From Opisthocomus hoazin (Eukaryota > Chordata > Aves > Opisthocomiformes > Opisthocomidae): a stretch of 64,000 nt of DNA. The position numbers were made by a program, and so were the translations under genes. Where the stretch lies: positions 30,883,979-30,947,978 of the forward strand of contig NC_134421.1 in assembly GCF_030867145.1 (NCBI RefSeq), in the 5' to 3' direction. The notes under the pieces were generated by a model. The model worked only from the letters and a program-made list of their open reading frames with translations, was not told where the DNA came from and searched no databases. This document shows, one piece after another, positions 40,101-49,728 of this stretch. The first letter of the stretch is position 1; each line of letters begins with the position of its first letter.

Positions 40101-43100
40101 GTAGCAAATGACTGTTTCCTGCAAGATATCATTGTGTCACTGTTTTCAGCATTATTTTCCATTTTGTTTCCACATTTCTTAGAAAATGCTTTTACTCAGC
40201 GTATCTTTTATGAAAATACAGCATGAGAGAACAACTTACTGTGGATTTAGACTTGTTTGGGGGATTAAATGTGCAGACGTTATAATGTTAAAAGCCATCA
40301 GGGCTGTTTACATCATATTTCATAAATGCATGGTTTTCCTTAATAGTAAACATAAATACAAAAATAATTTGCTGTTAAAACAAACATGAAAGCATTTTTT
40401 TTTGTTTTGCAGCCTTTTTTGGGTAACAACGACAGTGTTAACCAAATATCAGGGAAAATTAAGCTTGGCAAAGAAGTTCTGGCTATTTTAGAGGGTCACT
40501 GGGTAAGTTGTGAGCAATGGTATTTCATAATTCTGGCTGATAGTTGAGACAGGTGAAAATAGCACTTAGTTACAAAAAAGACTCAAGTATTAAGAAAACA
40601 AAGAAGTACCACTTTCATAGAAACTATCTCTTTATAGTTAGTTCTCACGAAAGTGTAAAATCAACAGTGTTATTTGCAACTGTTAAAAAGTGGAAAAGTT
40701 GTGTATGTTTGAGTAGTTTATGAAGAAAATACATTTCAGCTTGTGAACATAGCACATATTTTTAGTATATGTGTTAGTACTATGAAGAATTATTGTGGCA
40801 CCAGTATGAAATGTTTAAAGTTGATCAGTTCGTGGTGAGATGACACTGGCACCACTGGTTTTGGATGTGGTAATGATTCCATTGCATCTCTGTTCCAAAT
40901 CAGAACTAGCACAGAGTGCAGAAATTGAATTTTAAAGTTAGCATATCTAATTATTTTTCTACGTGCATCCAAAAGAACAGAAATTCTCGCTACAAAAAAA
41001 ATTGCTTATTCCTCCCTTTTGTGTTATTTTGACACTCTTTGAGATTAGTACACTTAAGGTAACTGATTTATATATGTTACAGGACAGTGAAGTTACTATT
41101 AGTGACAAGAAGACAGATGTTTCAGAGACATTCTGGAACCCAACATCTGATATCAAGCAGCGCAGATTACCTAGATACACAGTGAAGTTTGAAGAGCAGG
41201 ATGACTTTGAGTCAGAGAAGTAAGTTCACTTTAGAACCATGTCCATGTATAATTATTTTGACAAAATAAAACTCCTCATCTTCTCCAAATTAAGAACAAA
41301 TTATGACTTCTTTCTTTCCTGTGTTTGCTGATACTGGCCTGTAAAACAAGAAAGCAGCACCGTTAAATACAAGGTCATTATTTACAAACCTTACAATCAT
41401 GGAAAGTCTTGATGGAAATGTTGATAAAACATATATTATAATATGGTAATACTCTGTTTAGAGGTTGGTCCGTTTACTTAGCCTGTCATTAAGGAAATGT
41501 TTGCAATTATTTCTGTCAACGAGATTGTAACTCTTTGTATTGCTCATTTGTCAGGCTTTGGCAACAAGTGACAAAAGCAATAAATAATAAAGACCAAACA
41601 GAAGCTACTCAAGAGAAATATGTTCTGGAAGAAGCTCAGAGAAAGAGTGCCAAAGAGAGGAAACTTAAGGGTGAAGAGTGGACCTGCAAGCTGTTCGATC
41701 AGGATTCAGTCACAGGAGAATGGCACTACAAATATGCCGAGTGAGTCCTGAAGTGCTTGTAACAAAACCTGGTTGTTAAATGCTTGGTAGTGTTGCTGAG
41801 CCTCTTCCTGTGGTTTCAGGTGCGAAAGAACTCAGATATGTAGCTAAGTTCAAACTTGTGAAATACACGTTGCTACTTGATGTTCTTATTTATGTAGTTT
41901 AATTAAAATGCATAAATTTTTAGCTGAACTTGGTTGGCCCTTTTAGTGTTGAAAAGGCAGTGATTGCTAATACAGCACACCATGTTTCATGTAACTATTG
42001 CAATGGGCTTTTTCTTTTTTATCTTTATGGTTATGTGCCTCTACAAATCGATGATATGCTCTAGAGTTTCTTGGGCATGGCACTTTGGGATGCATTGCAC
42101 TCCTTTTTTCCTGCCCCTAGGCTGACTGGAGCAGCTAAAACAGATTTTCCCAGACTGAAAAATGTGGTACATATGGGCAGACCAACTGGAAAACAGAAAA
42201 TTGAGTGTCTGGAAATCAGAAAAGCCTGTGCTTAGTTGAACTGAGCTGTTTAATTTGTTATATGTTAGAATAACTCTGAGAACAACAGTTTTGCAGCAGT
42301 GATTAATGCTAGGATCAAGTGGCTCTGCTCAGCTGTCAGATATGCCTGATGCACATGAGTGTCTGTGATCTCTTTGTGTCATGATCTGTATTAGAAGATG
42401 AAGATGTAGCTGTCTCCCTGACTGCTGGGATGCATTCTGTGTTCTCACCAGTGCTTGCAAGAGTCAGCTTGGAGCTCGGCCCTTTACTAGTGATGGTTTT
42501 CACAGAACACCCGCATTCTGCTGATTCTTTTTCAATACCCAGCACACTTCTGCATTGCAGGGATTGTAAAAGTAAAACATCCGAAGATGACACACTCTGA
42601 GTTAAGTAATTCTGAAGCCATGGGTGCTGGAGGTATATTCCCATGGCTAAACCTGGGAACCATTCACCTTTCTGTCCAAGAACGGCAATACTGGGGCAGT
42701 GGCCTCAGTGCACGTATAGGGAAGAGTACAGGAATCCTGAGTGCTCTTCATGGCTCCAGCAACTTTGCAACTTGGAGGTTTCCTGGAACCAAGCAGGGAT
42801 CCTGTGTTTTTAGCAACTCTCAATAGATTTCTTTTCCATTAATTCCCTTGGCTTCCTCTTAAGTCTGTGCCTGTGCAGGCTTTTACCGCCCAAAGCATCC
42901 TGCAGCAGGGAATTCCCCAACTAGACTAAATGCTCTGTGAAACACCCTCCTTGGTTTGAACCTTCTGGTGCTGCTGATGACCCTGTCGGAAAAGTTGTGA
43001 ATAGTCCAGCTGAATTGACTGCCCATACTGTTGAACCCAGTGTAAACCGTCAGGAGAAGTACTGCACTTTGAATCTGTTAGACTATCCCCTGCAGCTTTA

Positions 43101-45940
43101 AGACCTATCTTGTTAATTTGCGCTATTTCTTGTCTCCTTGAGGCCTTGTGGTTCAACGATGTGCCATGGAAATTTTACTATGCGCTAGAAAGTAGTCTGT
43201 GCTGTCTGCAGTCCCTGGAAGAAACTTCTGTCTCCTTTTACACAATAATGCTGTCTCACCTCTTGGTCCATGTAGAGAGCAGTCTTTTCTGCTTACTGTG
43301 AAAGCTGTGGCATGTGTTAAAGTATCTGGATTATGTATTTAGGCATCTGGATTACAGATAAAAAAGACCTTTGGGAGAGCAATGCCTGGTTCTTACCCGG
43401 CTGCCTTAGATGACATTTAATTCAAGTCAGGTTAAGCTCAGATGTAAATGCAGGTCTGTGTTCACCACATCTGAAACAGCTACAGCCATTTTAAAAGGCA
43501 TAGAGGAGGAGATGAAAGGAAATCCATGCGTAATCTGCTCTCACTAAAGCTGTGCATCTTCATGCAGCTGGCTTGCAATTTCTGTCCTGAAAAGGCTGTA
43601 ATCAGCAGGGATGTCAGTCTTTGCCTTTAGTTGTTGTCCAGTGAGCTATGTGTCTTCTGCTTTATTATTTTTTTCTTTAAATTCTGTATCAGCCTGTTCT
43701 TGGAAAAGCACTTTTAAAAAATCAGAACAAGAAAACTGTGTGTAGCTCATTAGTGCCTTTTGAAACCAGTCTTGATTGCCATTAGCCACTTTGGGATGAA
43801 AGCAGGTTTGAGGTAACTGATTCTTAAACTCTCCTTCCTAGGTATCTTTTTAAAAGAAAAAAAAAAAACACCAAACAAAACAGCAGTCCAAAATAATAAT
43901 AGTTTTAAAAATCTTCTAATTTCCCCGTAGTTCTAAAATAATAACTGTACATTAAGCAAAAAAGCTCTCCATGTTTGACAGATACATATTACTAGCCAGG
44001 TAAATTCATAATTATACTGTTGGTTAATACAATAGTTTGTGCTCTTACCAGCTGGCTGAGGGTTTGACCTGGACGTGAAGTTTATTTTTTGGCTGTCTTG
44101 GCCCTTCAGGTTAGGACCGGGCTATAGGTGGGAGATAAGATTGCTTATTCCTTGTCTGACTTCTGTATAGGGAGAGAGAGCTTTAACCTGTTCATACCGA
44201 GTAGTTTCTGAGCAGGAAAATGCTTCTTATTTAAACTGTTGTGGTATTAATCAATTATATTCACTTTGTCTAGTACCAGACCATGGGACCCTTTAAATGA
44301 TATGATCCAGTTTGAAAAAGATGGCGCCATCCAAACAAAAGTTCGACATCGGACACCAATGGTAAGTTCCAGTTCTGTTAGCACAGGCAGCAAGATCCAG
44401 GGACTTATGTGCATTGCATTATGTGTATAAAGGTCATCAAAGCATTCGGAGCGATGGGAAATACTATTGCTATCCTACAAAAATGTAGTTTACCCAGTCC
44501 GTAGACTTTCACTTCTGTGTTGTCCCTGAACAGCAGAGATGACTTGATTGGGTAGGAATATAAAAAATGCAGACCTGACCTCAACAGTTTAATGTGTGTT
44601 TTCCCTTAAACGGGAAGATGCACAAACTTACACATCGACAATTTTAACTTGGATTTCTATTAGATACTGTGCTTTTAACTATTACTATTAGAATGTACTG
44701 CTTTACTGCCGTTCTGGTTCTGTGGAAATAATTTATAAGTTTATCAATTTAGGTTAGTGTTCCAAAAATGAAACGAAAACCGGCCAGTCAGAAGAAAGGG
44801 GAGTGTGGTTTCTCATCCCCGGAGCCTGATAACCAGGATTCCTCTGGGAGTGAAGGTAGGAAAAGATGCATTTGCATACAGAAATAATAAATCTATTTGA
44901 CAGTGAAATAGAGCTCCATAGTTACAGTCTCGGTGTTAGTATTATGAAATAATGCATGCTTTAGATCACAGTTCTATCCAAATAAGAAGCACATTGTGGA
45001 AAAACAAAAGGAACAAAATGGCTCATGGTTTTAATTGCAAACTTTCCTGTCCTTTTAAACATCAGTAAGTAGTGTAGGTAGGCTGAAATGGTGCACATGT
45101 TTAGTATCTGGGAAAAAGAACTGTGTTTATAAACTCTTTTCTTTCTTAAAACAAGATGAACTGTTTTAATTTGTAGATGAGTATGTTGCTCAAAGGCAGA
45201 TTTTTGTTGCTGATAATGCTTGCAGAAATTAAGCAATACAGTGAGTGTTTTAAGATATTTCAAGCGCTTAACTTGCTGTCCTTTTGTGCTATAGGTGACT
45301 CTGAAATAAAGCTTTAGTTTTCAGTAGAAGCTTAGCTAGAAAACTTTCTCCTCGCTTTTGCAACTGGTTTAGTTTGTCCTTAGTACTTTGTCCCTTTTCT
45401 GACTTAGCGGTCGCTTCTGTGAACTACATCTGGCTTTTGTACCTTTCTAGCGCAACTTCTGAAGCATAATACAAGAATAAGGAAAAAAGGGGCAGACCTT
45501 GGTGAACTGCAGAGTGCCATTGAGTCTATAAAGGAGACACAAGAAGACATTAAGAGGTAGTACTAAATAAAATGTTTTACAATGGTTTAGAGAATACTAA
45601 TTTTCTAGAATTTCTTTTCCTGCTATGTATCTTTCTGTTTTAGAGCCTTGATATCTTTAAACTGCCCTTCTTCCCAAATGTTGATTGCTTGATGATTTTT
45701 TATAATTTTCCTCAGAAACTGTCTTTTGTAGGGAACCCTAACATAATAGAAAGTGCCAAATTGTCAAGATAGTAATTTACAGGATGTTATTTTCTGTCTT
45801 ACAGGGACATTATGGCTCTACGAAATAGAGTCACTTCTAATTCACCACCCATGGACTACCATTTCTTGCAGTTTAAGCACTATGTCTTCATTTTACTCGT
45901 GGTTCTGCTACAGCTTACCATTAATTTCTTGTTCAAATAG
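10003..45940 (+). CDS. OSBPL8: Oxysterol-binding protein-related protein 8 (ORP8), 21 coding exons, ER-anchored PS/PI4P exchanger
   Basis: ORP8 is a tail-anchored ER protein that works at ER-plasma membrane contacts, moving phosphatidylserine outward in exchange for PI4P. I joined 21 exons whose phases all match; total 2598 nt, 865 residues (human long form is about 889). Order: basic Ser-rich N-terminus (1-100), PH domain (about 125-241), acidic Ser/Asp/Glu linker (about 290-360), ORD lipid-transfer domain (about 380-730) with [22 protein letters not shown] and the signature EQVSHHPP (485-492; His489-His490 contact PI4P), a short coiled coil (about 790-830) and one C-terminal membrane anchor (about 846-863). 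BBS10 downstream supports OSBPL8 rather than the paralogue OSBPL5. The start used is the first coding exon visible here; the canonical start exons are probably upstream of the window. Confidence 0.97.
10145..16474 (+). other. OSBPL8 intron
   Basis: A 6.3 kb intron, AT-rich, with T-rich runs around 11940-11950. No repeats of known family, no conserved coding exon and no RNA gene recognised. The other ORP8 N-terminal exon known in mammals (around MSQRQ) was looked for here and not seen. Confidence 0.7.
16475..16545 (+). CDS. OSBPL8: OSBPL8 coding exon (SMSKSK region)
   Basis: Acceptor TTTTTTTTAAG, donor GTAAGG. Completes a Gly codon, then [12 protein letters not shown]...SMSKSK, matching the ORP8 segment upstream of the PH domain. 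It enters in phase 1 and leaves on a codon boundary. This is probably the common exon joined by all start variants. Confidence 0.92.
16546..20813 (+). other. OSBPL8 intron with a small GC-rich patch
   Basis: A 4.3 kb AT-rich intron. It contains one sharply GC- and CpG-rich stretch at about 17840-17990. Nothing else recognisable. Confidence 0.75.
20814..20894 (+). CDS. OSBPL8: OSBPL8 coding exon ([12 protein letters not shown])
   Basis: 27 whole codons between ...TTTCAG and GTGAAT. Ser/Lys-rich sequence ending LTKKESLK, matching ORP8 and ORP5 just before the conserved [11 protein letters not shown] block. Confidence 0.95.
21126..21277 (-). mobile_element. Two adjacent CR1 3'-end fragments, reverse orientation
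   Basis: About 21126-21176 and about 21179-21277 each start with a reverse-complemented CR1 3' end followed by GGTTGG-A/C-AGGGACCT. The first is cut short after about 50 bases and the second runs into it, suggesting two independent short insertions or an insertion into an older copy. Lies in the intron between the exons ending at 20894 and starting at 21885. Confidence 0.8.
21885..21986 (+). CDS. OSBPL8: OSBPL8 coding exon (start of PH domain)
   Basis: 34 codons between TTTACAG and GTCAGA, starting [18 protein letters not shown] and ending VIVMADWLK. This block is nearly invariant between ORP5 and ORP8 and leads directly into the PH domain. Confidence 0.96.
21987..23212 (+). other. OSBPL8 intron
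   Basis: 1.2 kb AT-rich intron, no recognisable repeat or element. Confidence 0.8.
23213..23416 (+). CDS. OSBPL8: OSBPL8 coding exon (PH domain core)
   Basis: 68 codons between TTCTAG and GTTAGT. Encodes the PH core [20 protein letters not shown]...[20 protein letters not shown]. The HPLEQ form favours ORP8 over ORP5 (HPLDQ in ORP5 as I recall it). The basic residues of the first strands are the expected phosphoinositide-binding surface. Confidence 0.97.
23417..28260 (+). other. OSBPL8 intron with CR1 and GC-rich patch
   Basis: 4.8 kb intron. Holds a reverse CR1 (27107-27420), an A16 run (25883-25898), a GC-rich patch at about 26085-26290 and an A16 run (27990-28005). No coding sequence recognised. 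Confidence 0.8.
27107..27420 (-). mobile_element. CR1 LINE 3' fragment, reverse orientation
   Basis: Read on the minus strand it encodes the CR1 C-terminal block ([31 protein letters not shown]) and ends with CR1 terminal repeats (CACAGAATCA units at 27107-27127 on +). By hand alignment, 27121-27420 reverse-complemented matches 35487-35786 at 283 of 300 positions without gaps, so both are recent copies of one subfamily. Confidence 0.93.
28261..28345 (+). CDS. OSBPL8: OSBPL8 coding exon (PH domain)
   Basis: 28 codons plus 1 base between TTTCAAG and [25 protein letters not shown]...SESD continues the PH domain and is typical of the ORP5/ORP8 pair. Confidence 0.96.
28346..29482 (+). other. OSBPL8 intron
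   Basis: 1.1 kb AT-rich intron, including an A-rich run near 29004. Nothing else recognised. Confidence 0.8.
29483..29654 (+). CDS. OSBPL8: OSBPL8 coding exon (end of PH domain)
   Basis: Between GTTTAG and GTAAGT. Encodes [19 protein letters not shown], the C-terminal helix of the PH domain, then a linker ending NNLHSGENL. Phase 1 in, phase 2 out. Confidence 0.96.
31015..32510 (+). mobile_element. CR1 LINE, internally deleted, interrupted by a solo LTR
   Basis: The 5' part carries the CR1 block [21 protein letters not shown] and the [11 protein letters not shown] stretch. After the LTR (31471-31887) the CR1 frame resumes with ERHLENS and HSQHGFTK. At about 31972 the sequence jumps to the C-terminal part ([15 protein letters not shown]), so most of the reverse transcriptase including its catalytic motif is deleted. 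It ends near 32510 with a degenerate CR1 tail. Both boundaries are approximate. Confidence 0.88.
31471..31887 (-). mobile_element. Solo LTR of an endogenous retrovirus, 417 bp, with 5-bp target duplication
   Basis: Begins TGTTTTGG and ends CCAGGACA, with imperfect inverted termini and flanked by GTGCT at 31466-31470 and 31888-31892. No retroviral protein is encoded. The interior is GC-rich with a C8-T-C19 tract (31726-31753) and a perfect CRE palindrome TGACGTCA (31765-31772). Resemblance to the common avian LTR with GGTATGGAATA next to TGACGTCA points to minus orientation and an ERVL/ERVK-like group, but the group call is from memory and tentative. Confidence 0.82.
32700..32934 (+). CDS. OSBPL8: OSBPL8 coding exon (acidic linker)
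   Basis: Between TTTTGTAG and GTAAAA. Encodes [20 protein letters not shown], then a strongly acidic Ser/Asp/Glu tract with an HDH and many SD/SE pairs (likely CK2-type sites), ending [13 protein letters not shown]. This linker joins the PH domain to the ORD. Confidence 0.96.
32935..34292 (+). other. OSBPL8 intron
   Basis: 1.36 kb intron with an 11- to 12-base G run near 33055-33066 and a T15 run (33575-33589). No coding potential recognised. Confidence 0.8.
34293..34477 (+). CDS. OSBPL8: OSBPL8 coding exon (start of ORD)
   Basis: Encodes [21 protein letters not shown] and [15 protein letters not shown], the lid and first strands of the lipid-transfer domain. The donor is the consensus GTGAGT at 34478. 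Using this donor leaves GA, completed to Glu by the A that opens the next exon; a donor one base later would break the frame. Confidence 0.96.
34478..35248 (+). other. OSBPL8 intron
   Basis: 0.77 kb AT-rich intron, nothing recognised. Confidence 0.8.
35249..35330 (+). CDS. OSBPL8: OSBPL8 coding exon (ORD)
   Basis: Between TTCATAG and GTGTCC. Completes Glu, then [19 protein letters not shown] and SGFYKKPK, conserved in ORP8. The donor GTGTCC is weak but the frame and homology leave little choice. Confidence 0.95.
35430..35797 (+). mobile_element. CR1 LINE 3' fragment, forward orientation
   Basis: Lies in the intron just after the exon ending at 35330. Encodes the CR1 C-terminal block ([44 protein letters not shown]) and ends with ATTCTGTGATTCTGTGAT. 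Same subfamily as the inverted copy at 27107-27420. Confidence 0.93.
36362..36460 (+). CDS. OSBPL8: OSBPL8 coding exon ([10 protein letters not shown])
   Basis: 33 whole codons. Contains [16 protein letters not shown], a core ORD motif lining the lipid tunnel, and ends ...FYIAEQ, the first two residues of the EQVSHHPP signature. Acceptor GTTTAG, donor GTAGCT. Confidence 0.97.
36461..36903 (+). other. OSBPL8 intron with A11/T12 hairpin at its 3' end
   Basis: 443-base intron. Just before the acceptor there is A11 (36873-36883), GTG, then T12 (36887-36898), followed by AACAG. Confidence 0.85.
36904..37000 (+). CDS. OSBPL8: OSBPL8 coding exon (VSHHPP lipid-binding signature)
   Basis: Opens with [19 protein letters not shown]. 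The two His are the PI4P head-group ligands in the ORP family and both are intact. Splice phase 0 in, 1 out; donor GTAAAT. Confidence 0.97.
37346..37444 (+). CDS. OSBPL8: OSBPL8 coding exon (ORD)
   Basis: Between TTTCAG and GTAGTG. Encodes [20 protein letters not shown] and [12 protein letters not shown], conserved ORD strands. Matches ORP8 except for a few substitutions. Confidence 0.97.
37445..38919 (+). other. OSBPL8 intron
   Basis: 1.5 kb AT-rich intron. Includes a small repeat of GTATGAAAAT near 38048-38067. Nothing else recognised. The 345-base intron before it (37001-37345) is likewise plain. Confidence 0.8.
38920..39017 (+). CDS. OSBPL8: OSBPL8 coding exon (ORD)
   Basis: Between CTCTTGCAG and GTTAGT. 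Encodes [18 protein letters not shown] and then EFKLK, conserved ORD strands. Confidence 0.97.
39018..40412 (+). other. OSBPL8 intron
   Basis: 1.4 kb AT-rich intron, no element recognised. Confidence 0.8.
40413..40502 (+). CDS. OSBPL8: OSBPL8 coding exon (ORD)
   Basis: 30 whole codons, [20 protein letters not shown] then [10 protein letters not shown]. Acceptor TTTTGCAG, donor GTAAGT. The NQISGK-LEGHW block is diagnostic of ORD proteins. Confidence 0.97.
41083..41219 (+). CDS. OSBPL8: OSBPL8 coding exon (ORD)
   Basis: [20 protein letters not shown] and ...[10 protein letters not shown]. The donor GTAAGT begins at 41220, leaving AA that the next exon completes to Lys. The 580-base intron before it (40503-41082) and the 335-base intron after it (41220-41554) hold nothing recognisable. 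Confidence 0.97.
41555..41740 (+). CDS. OSBPL8: OSBPL8 coding exon (ORD C-terminal helices)
   Basis: Between TTGTCAG and [36 protein letters not shown] and [10 protein letters not shown], ending in [22 protein letters not shown] is the conserved C-terminal ORD helix. Confidence 0.97.
41741..44273 (+). other. OSBPL8 intron
   Basis: 2.5 kb intron with an A-rich run near 43856-43870. Short open frames within it show no family resemblance. Confidence 0.8.
44274..44361 (+). CDS. OSBPL8: OSBPL8 coding exon (end of ORD)
   Basis: Between GTCTAG and [26 protein letters not shown] and then HRTPM. The PWDPLND motif closes the ORD in ORP5/ORP8. Confidence 0.97.
44753..44855 (+). CDS. OSBPL8: OSBPL8 coding exon (basic linker)
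   Basis: Between TTTAG and [22 protein letters not shown], then [15 protein letters not shown] Lys-rich, Ser-rich tether between the ORD and the coiled coil. Confidence 0.95.
45451..45556 (+). CDS. OSBPL8: OSBPL8 coding exon (coiled coil)
   Basis: Between TTTCTAG and [26 protein letters not shown] then ETQEDIK, heptad-like with Leu/Ile positions. More diverged from human than the ORD exons. The introns on either side (44856-45450 and 45557-45804) hold nothing recognisable. Confidence 0.94.
45805..45940 (+). CDS. OSBPL8: OSBPL8 last coding exon (ER membrane anchor)
   Basis: Between TTACAG and the TAG stop at 45938-45940. Encodes DIMALRNRV, a short linker, then the hydrophobic anchor [22 protein letters not shown]-terminal tail anchor in the ER is the defining feature of ORP5 and ORP8. 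Confidence 0.97.
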
Positions 45941-48900
45941 TAAGTGTGAACAAGGGCCTTTCTGAACTGGAATGATTGAACTGTTACTGGGGACCATATT
46001 TCAAGTTGGACTTTAAATGATGCAATATTATCTAAAAGAGCCCTGTAGCAACACAACAACTTACAGAACTTTGCCTCAGCGTCCATCATTCAGAATCATA
46101 CTCCTGTCTACCCAGCTGAAGTAAGAATTGTGGAAGTGCCAGTACACTCTTGCTCCTGGTGTGTGCCTCTGTCCTGCAGACATACGACATCAGCCTTGTC
46201 TTTTATATTATATCATATGCCGTAGTGATGAATCTTCACTGCAGAATAGATGAAGTTAAAAATTCAGAGGTCAGACCCTGTAGGTAGGATGTGATTCCTG
46301 TAAAGGTAGAATGATAAATGAGCACACCTTGTTACATTTAAACTTAACCATTTTTGTAACAAATGAACTTTTGAAGTAGCCAACAGTTTTTGTAAATGGC
46401 ATTGGGTGTTTGGAAGTAAACTTTTGTTTAAGGTCAGACAAATACGTTATTATACAAAGATCATGAGTGTTAGGAACTGGCAAGTAAAAAGCTGAAGTCT
46501 TTGGGAATTCTTCAATGGAATGTGCTTGATTTGTTTTGGAAGTATGAGTTTTTATCCTGAATTATTATAGTGGCTTGCAAGCCAGCTGTTTTATTTTTAT
46601 AGTTTTACAACTTCAGGTTCTTCATAAAAACATTCCTGCATCCACTGTACAGAGCACATTTTTAACAGTACAGCGCCTGGGAAGGTACTGTCTTGGTCCA
46701 CTCATTAATTGCAAATCCGTTAAGGATTTATGATGTGTTTGTAAGTCTTGATAAATCTACAGCTTCGAATTTACATCTGTGTATGGCCATGTCACAGTAA
46801 GCAGACAGACTGCTGAAGTGAGGACTCTCTCTTAATTTTTGAAAGAAAATGTGAAGATGCAAAGGTGTGCTTAGTACGTAGCTTGAGTTGAACCTCCCAA
46901 AAGGCAGACGATGTAGAACAGAATTCAGGCACCATCACGAGTTCGCTTGCAAATGAAAATATGTGTGTTTACAAGGGGAAAGTCCAGAAATTGTGGGATG
47001 GCTAACAACACACGTATCAAAACAAATGAGAGTGAAACCCTAAGTCTTCATTAAATTCCTCCTTACTGCAGTATATACTGCCCAGCAGAGCACACGGATG
47101 CACTTATTCATTATGCCGTAGCCATACCAATTAATGTGAAGCTTAAGTTTCAATTTAAACCCAGGGTTTCTAACATTTTTATTTGAAGAAATACTTGCAT
47201 GTATAGAACTTGCAAAATTCCAGCAAAAAAACATTGTGCCAGCGTTTATCTGGTGAATTCCTCATGCCAGTCAAGCATGAAGAACGGGGCCGTAGTACTG
47301 TGAAGGTACTCTCAGTAACCCAGATGAAACAACAGGATGGTGAGTGGCACAATGCAAGGGGCAGCCAAGTTTGTTTTCAGAGGATCCTCTCAGAAATCAA
47401 ATCCATCCTGGACAGTGGAACAGTTCATGTCTGGCTTTTTGCCATGGCCTGGTTATCCCTCTGCCTTGGGCAGTCTCCCTGACTCTCCAGGTTATCTGCC
47501 TTTCTGTTCTGCATCAGTCTTACCCGTATTTAGTGAAAATACTATTTAGTTGTTACTTGTCAGTCTAGCCTCATGTATTCCTGTGGTTGACACCTTCACA
47601 CACCTCCCCTTCTCTTTTACCTTTCCCCTTCTTTGGGCCTCGGCTATGTAATATTTTATTGCTTAAGCAGTCAACTTCCGCTTAGTTCTTACAGCTTCAT
47701 ATGAGCATAGTTTGGTCTTGAATAATTTTCTGGAATGTGGTACCTTAACCAGAGTGACCCTGTATACGTGGAGAGGACCAAACTTGATTGGACTTCTGTT
47801 ACTTCTACACCTGGTGAGGTAGAATTTGTGAATGTAGAAAGTCCCTCTGTAAAACAAAAACAAAACAACACCACACAAACAAACAAAAAACAAAACAAAA
47901 AAACAGAAACAAAACAAAAATCCCCCCACCCCTAAGTTAAGTCTCTAAACAGAAACTGAAGTTATTACACATGTGTAAAATGGCATAAAGAAAGCAGAAT
48001 ATTGTAGCATTACTTTAATGTTCTCAGCCTGGAATTTGGCCATTCGTTATCATGTTCAGATGTCAAAGCTTCACTTGTCTTAACATCCGTTGCAAGCCTT
48101 TAAACATACTCTGTACATGAGAGTAAAACAAAGGAAGGGAGTGCGAATTTGGGCAATAATTCAACCTCCTAAAATAATACTCTGCTAAATTTGTGGTGCT
48201 GAAACTCTTGACTGATGGTTACGAGCTTTTATCTCCCTTGTAGATAGAAATGTCCTTCTACCCTTTCATGTTGATTTTTTTTAATCATTTCTACTCAAGA
48301 TCAGTCAATAACACAGTCTGCATGTATTTTTACACAGACTGCATGGTAGTAACTGTGGATTTGACCCAGCCAGCTGCCTGGCAGCGTGGTGGTGTACAAT
48401 GTCAGACTAAACAGATACTCCAGATCTGAAATTCATGCTCAGCTCAAGATTAAGTAAAATACTTGAACAGAGCAAGACAAAATGCCTGTGCTTATTTTCC
48501 TTTCAACTTATTTTTTAGAGTTTAATTCTGTTGTAAAAGTGGTTTTAGTGATGATCCGGGAAGCTAAAGAATACATGATGAAACTTTTCAAAAAGTAAAA
48601 TGGCAGCCTTCTGCTTGACTGTATGGTTAGATAACTTAAATTGTAAAAAGTACATCTAAAACCTAGTAATTCCAGTTTTGCTGGGTTTTGTATGATGTTT
48701 CTTTGTGAACAGAACAAAGAAGTTTCTTGCCTAATTTTTACAGTACAGCTGGTCACGTGTGTATGAAGCCTTTTCTTTAGCGCATCACTCTTGTCCTATG
48801 TTACCATGATGTGTAGCTGATCTTGAATATTATGTACTTAAGACGGAGCTCTGCAGAGTTACAAAAATTGATTGTACAGTTTGCAGATGATTGAGGGCTG

Positions 48901-49710
48901 TGGCCTGCTACTAGTTTTTAAAGTTTAAAACAGCACTTGTTTTCACATTTGATTTACAAATCTTGGGTTTTTTTCTTGTACAGGAAATATTTTCAGAATT
49001 TGTTGCCATGTGGTTTTGTTGCTTTGGGTTTGTTTTGTTATTTTCAAATGCACTCAAAGCCTTTAATTTGCCATTTAGGTACAGATTGCCTAGTTAGGTA
49101 CAGATGACCTAAGGTAAGAAAAAGCAAATAATGCCACGTGAAACGTAGCAAGCACCAGTTTCAGCAGCAGATGAAGTTTCTTGCTTTCACATGGTGATTC
49201 CTTGTAAAGAGTTGACATTACTTAATGAGGGTACAGCCTGGTTGTTTCCTCACCCCACCCCCACTTACATCTCGTAAATTGGTTGTCCCATAACATGTAG
49301 CGATGGCAGTCCCCTCCTCTTTTGTGTCAGCTGTTCGCTGCCCTCCTGTGCCTTTGGAACTTTCTGTTCTTTTTTATTTTGCTGGACTGGTGTTCATCAA
49401 ACAGACTTTGGAGTCCACGTTTTGTATAGTTTCTTGAGGGCTGTATCATTTCACCGCTGTTTGTGTAAATAACGTGTAACAAGGATTCTGTACATCTCCA
49501 AGTTTTGATTATTGCTGTTTCAAGGGTATGCTCAAGTCACAGAAAATCTAGCGGTTATCCAAGTGTTGTAAACAGTGCCTTCTTGATGGGTTCCTTGCTG
49601 TTCCGAGACATGTAAAGAAGATTTGTCCAGTTTGTGCCATATGTAACGTCTGACCTTCTGTGAGGGCGTTCGTGTTTGAAAAGTTGAACTGTCCTGCTTC
49701 GTCAGCCTAA
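45941..49710 (+). other. OSBPL8: OSBPL8 3'UTR and short intergenic gap
   Basis: AT-rich sequence after the OSBPL8 stop. I see no AATAAA on the + strand in this interval; ATTAAA occurs at 47050-47055 and, just past it, at 49738-49743. A (CAAAA)-type A-rich simple repeat lies at about 47851-47920, followed by C runs. How far the transcript extends cannot be fixed by eye. Confidence 0.6.
47851..47920 (+). repeat. A-rich (CAAAA)n simple repeat in the OSBPL8 3'UTR region
   Basis: Runs of AAAAC and CAAA units with almost no G or T, ending in TCCCCCCACCCC. On the minus strand it reads as a G/T tract. Confidence 0.8.
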
Positions 49711-49728
49711 GGGGGGGGGGGGGGGGGG
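49711..49728 (+). repeat. G18 homopolymer upstream of the BBS10 CpG island
   Basis: Eighteen consecutive G between the end of OSBPL8 and the BBS10 promoter. Capable of forming a G-quadruplex on the + strand. Assembly length of such a run is uncertain. Confidence 0.85.

Noticed and set aside
10003..45940. Identity as OSBPL5 because of the MKEE start
   Set aside because: The PH domain (HPLEQSIW), linker and C-terminus fit ORP8, and BBS10 follows directly, as in the OSBPL8 synteny block.
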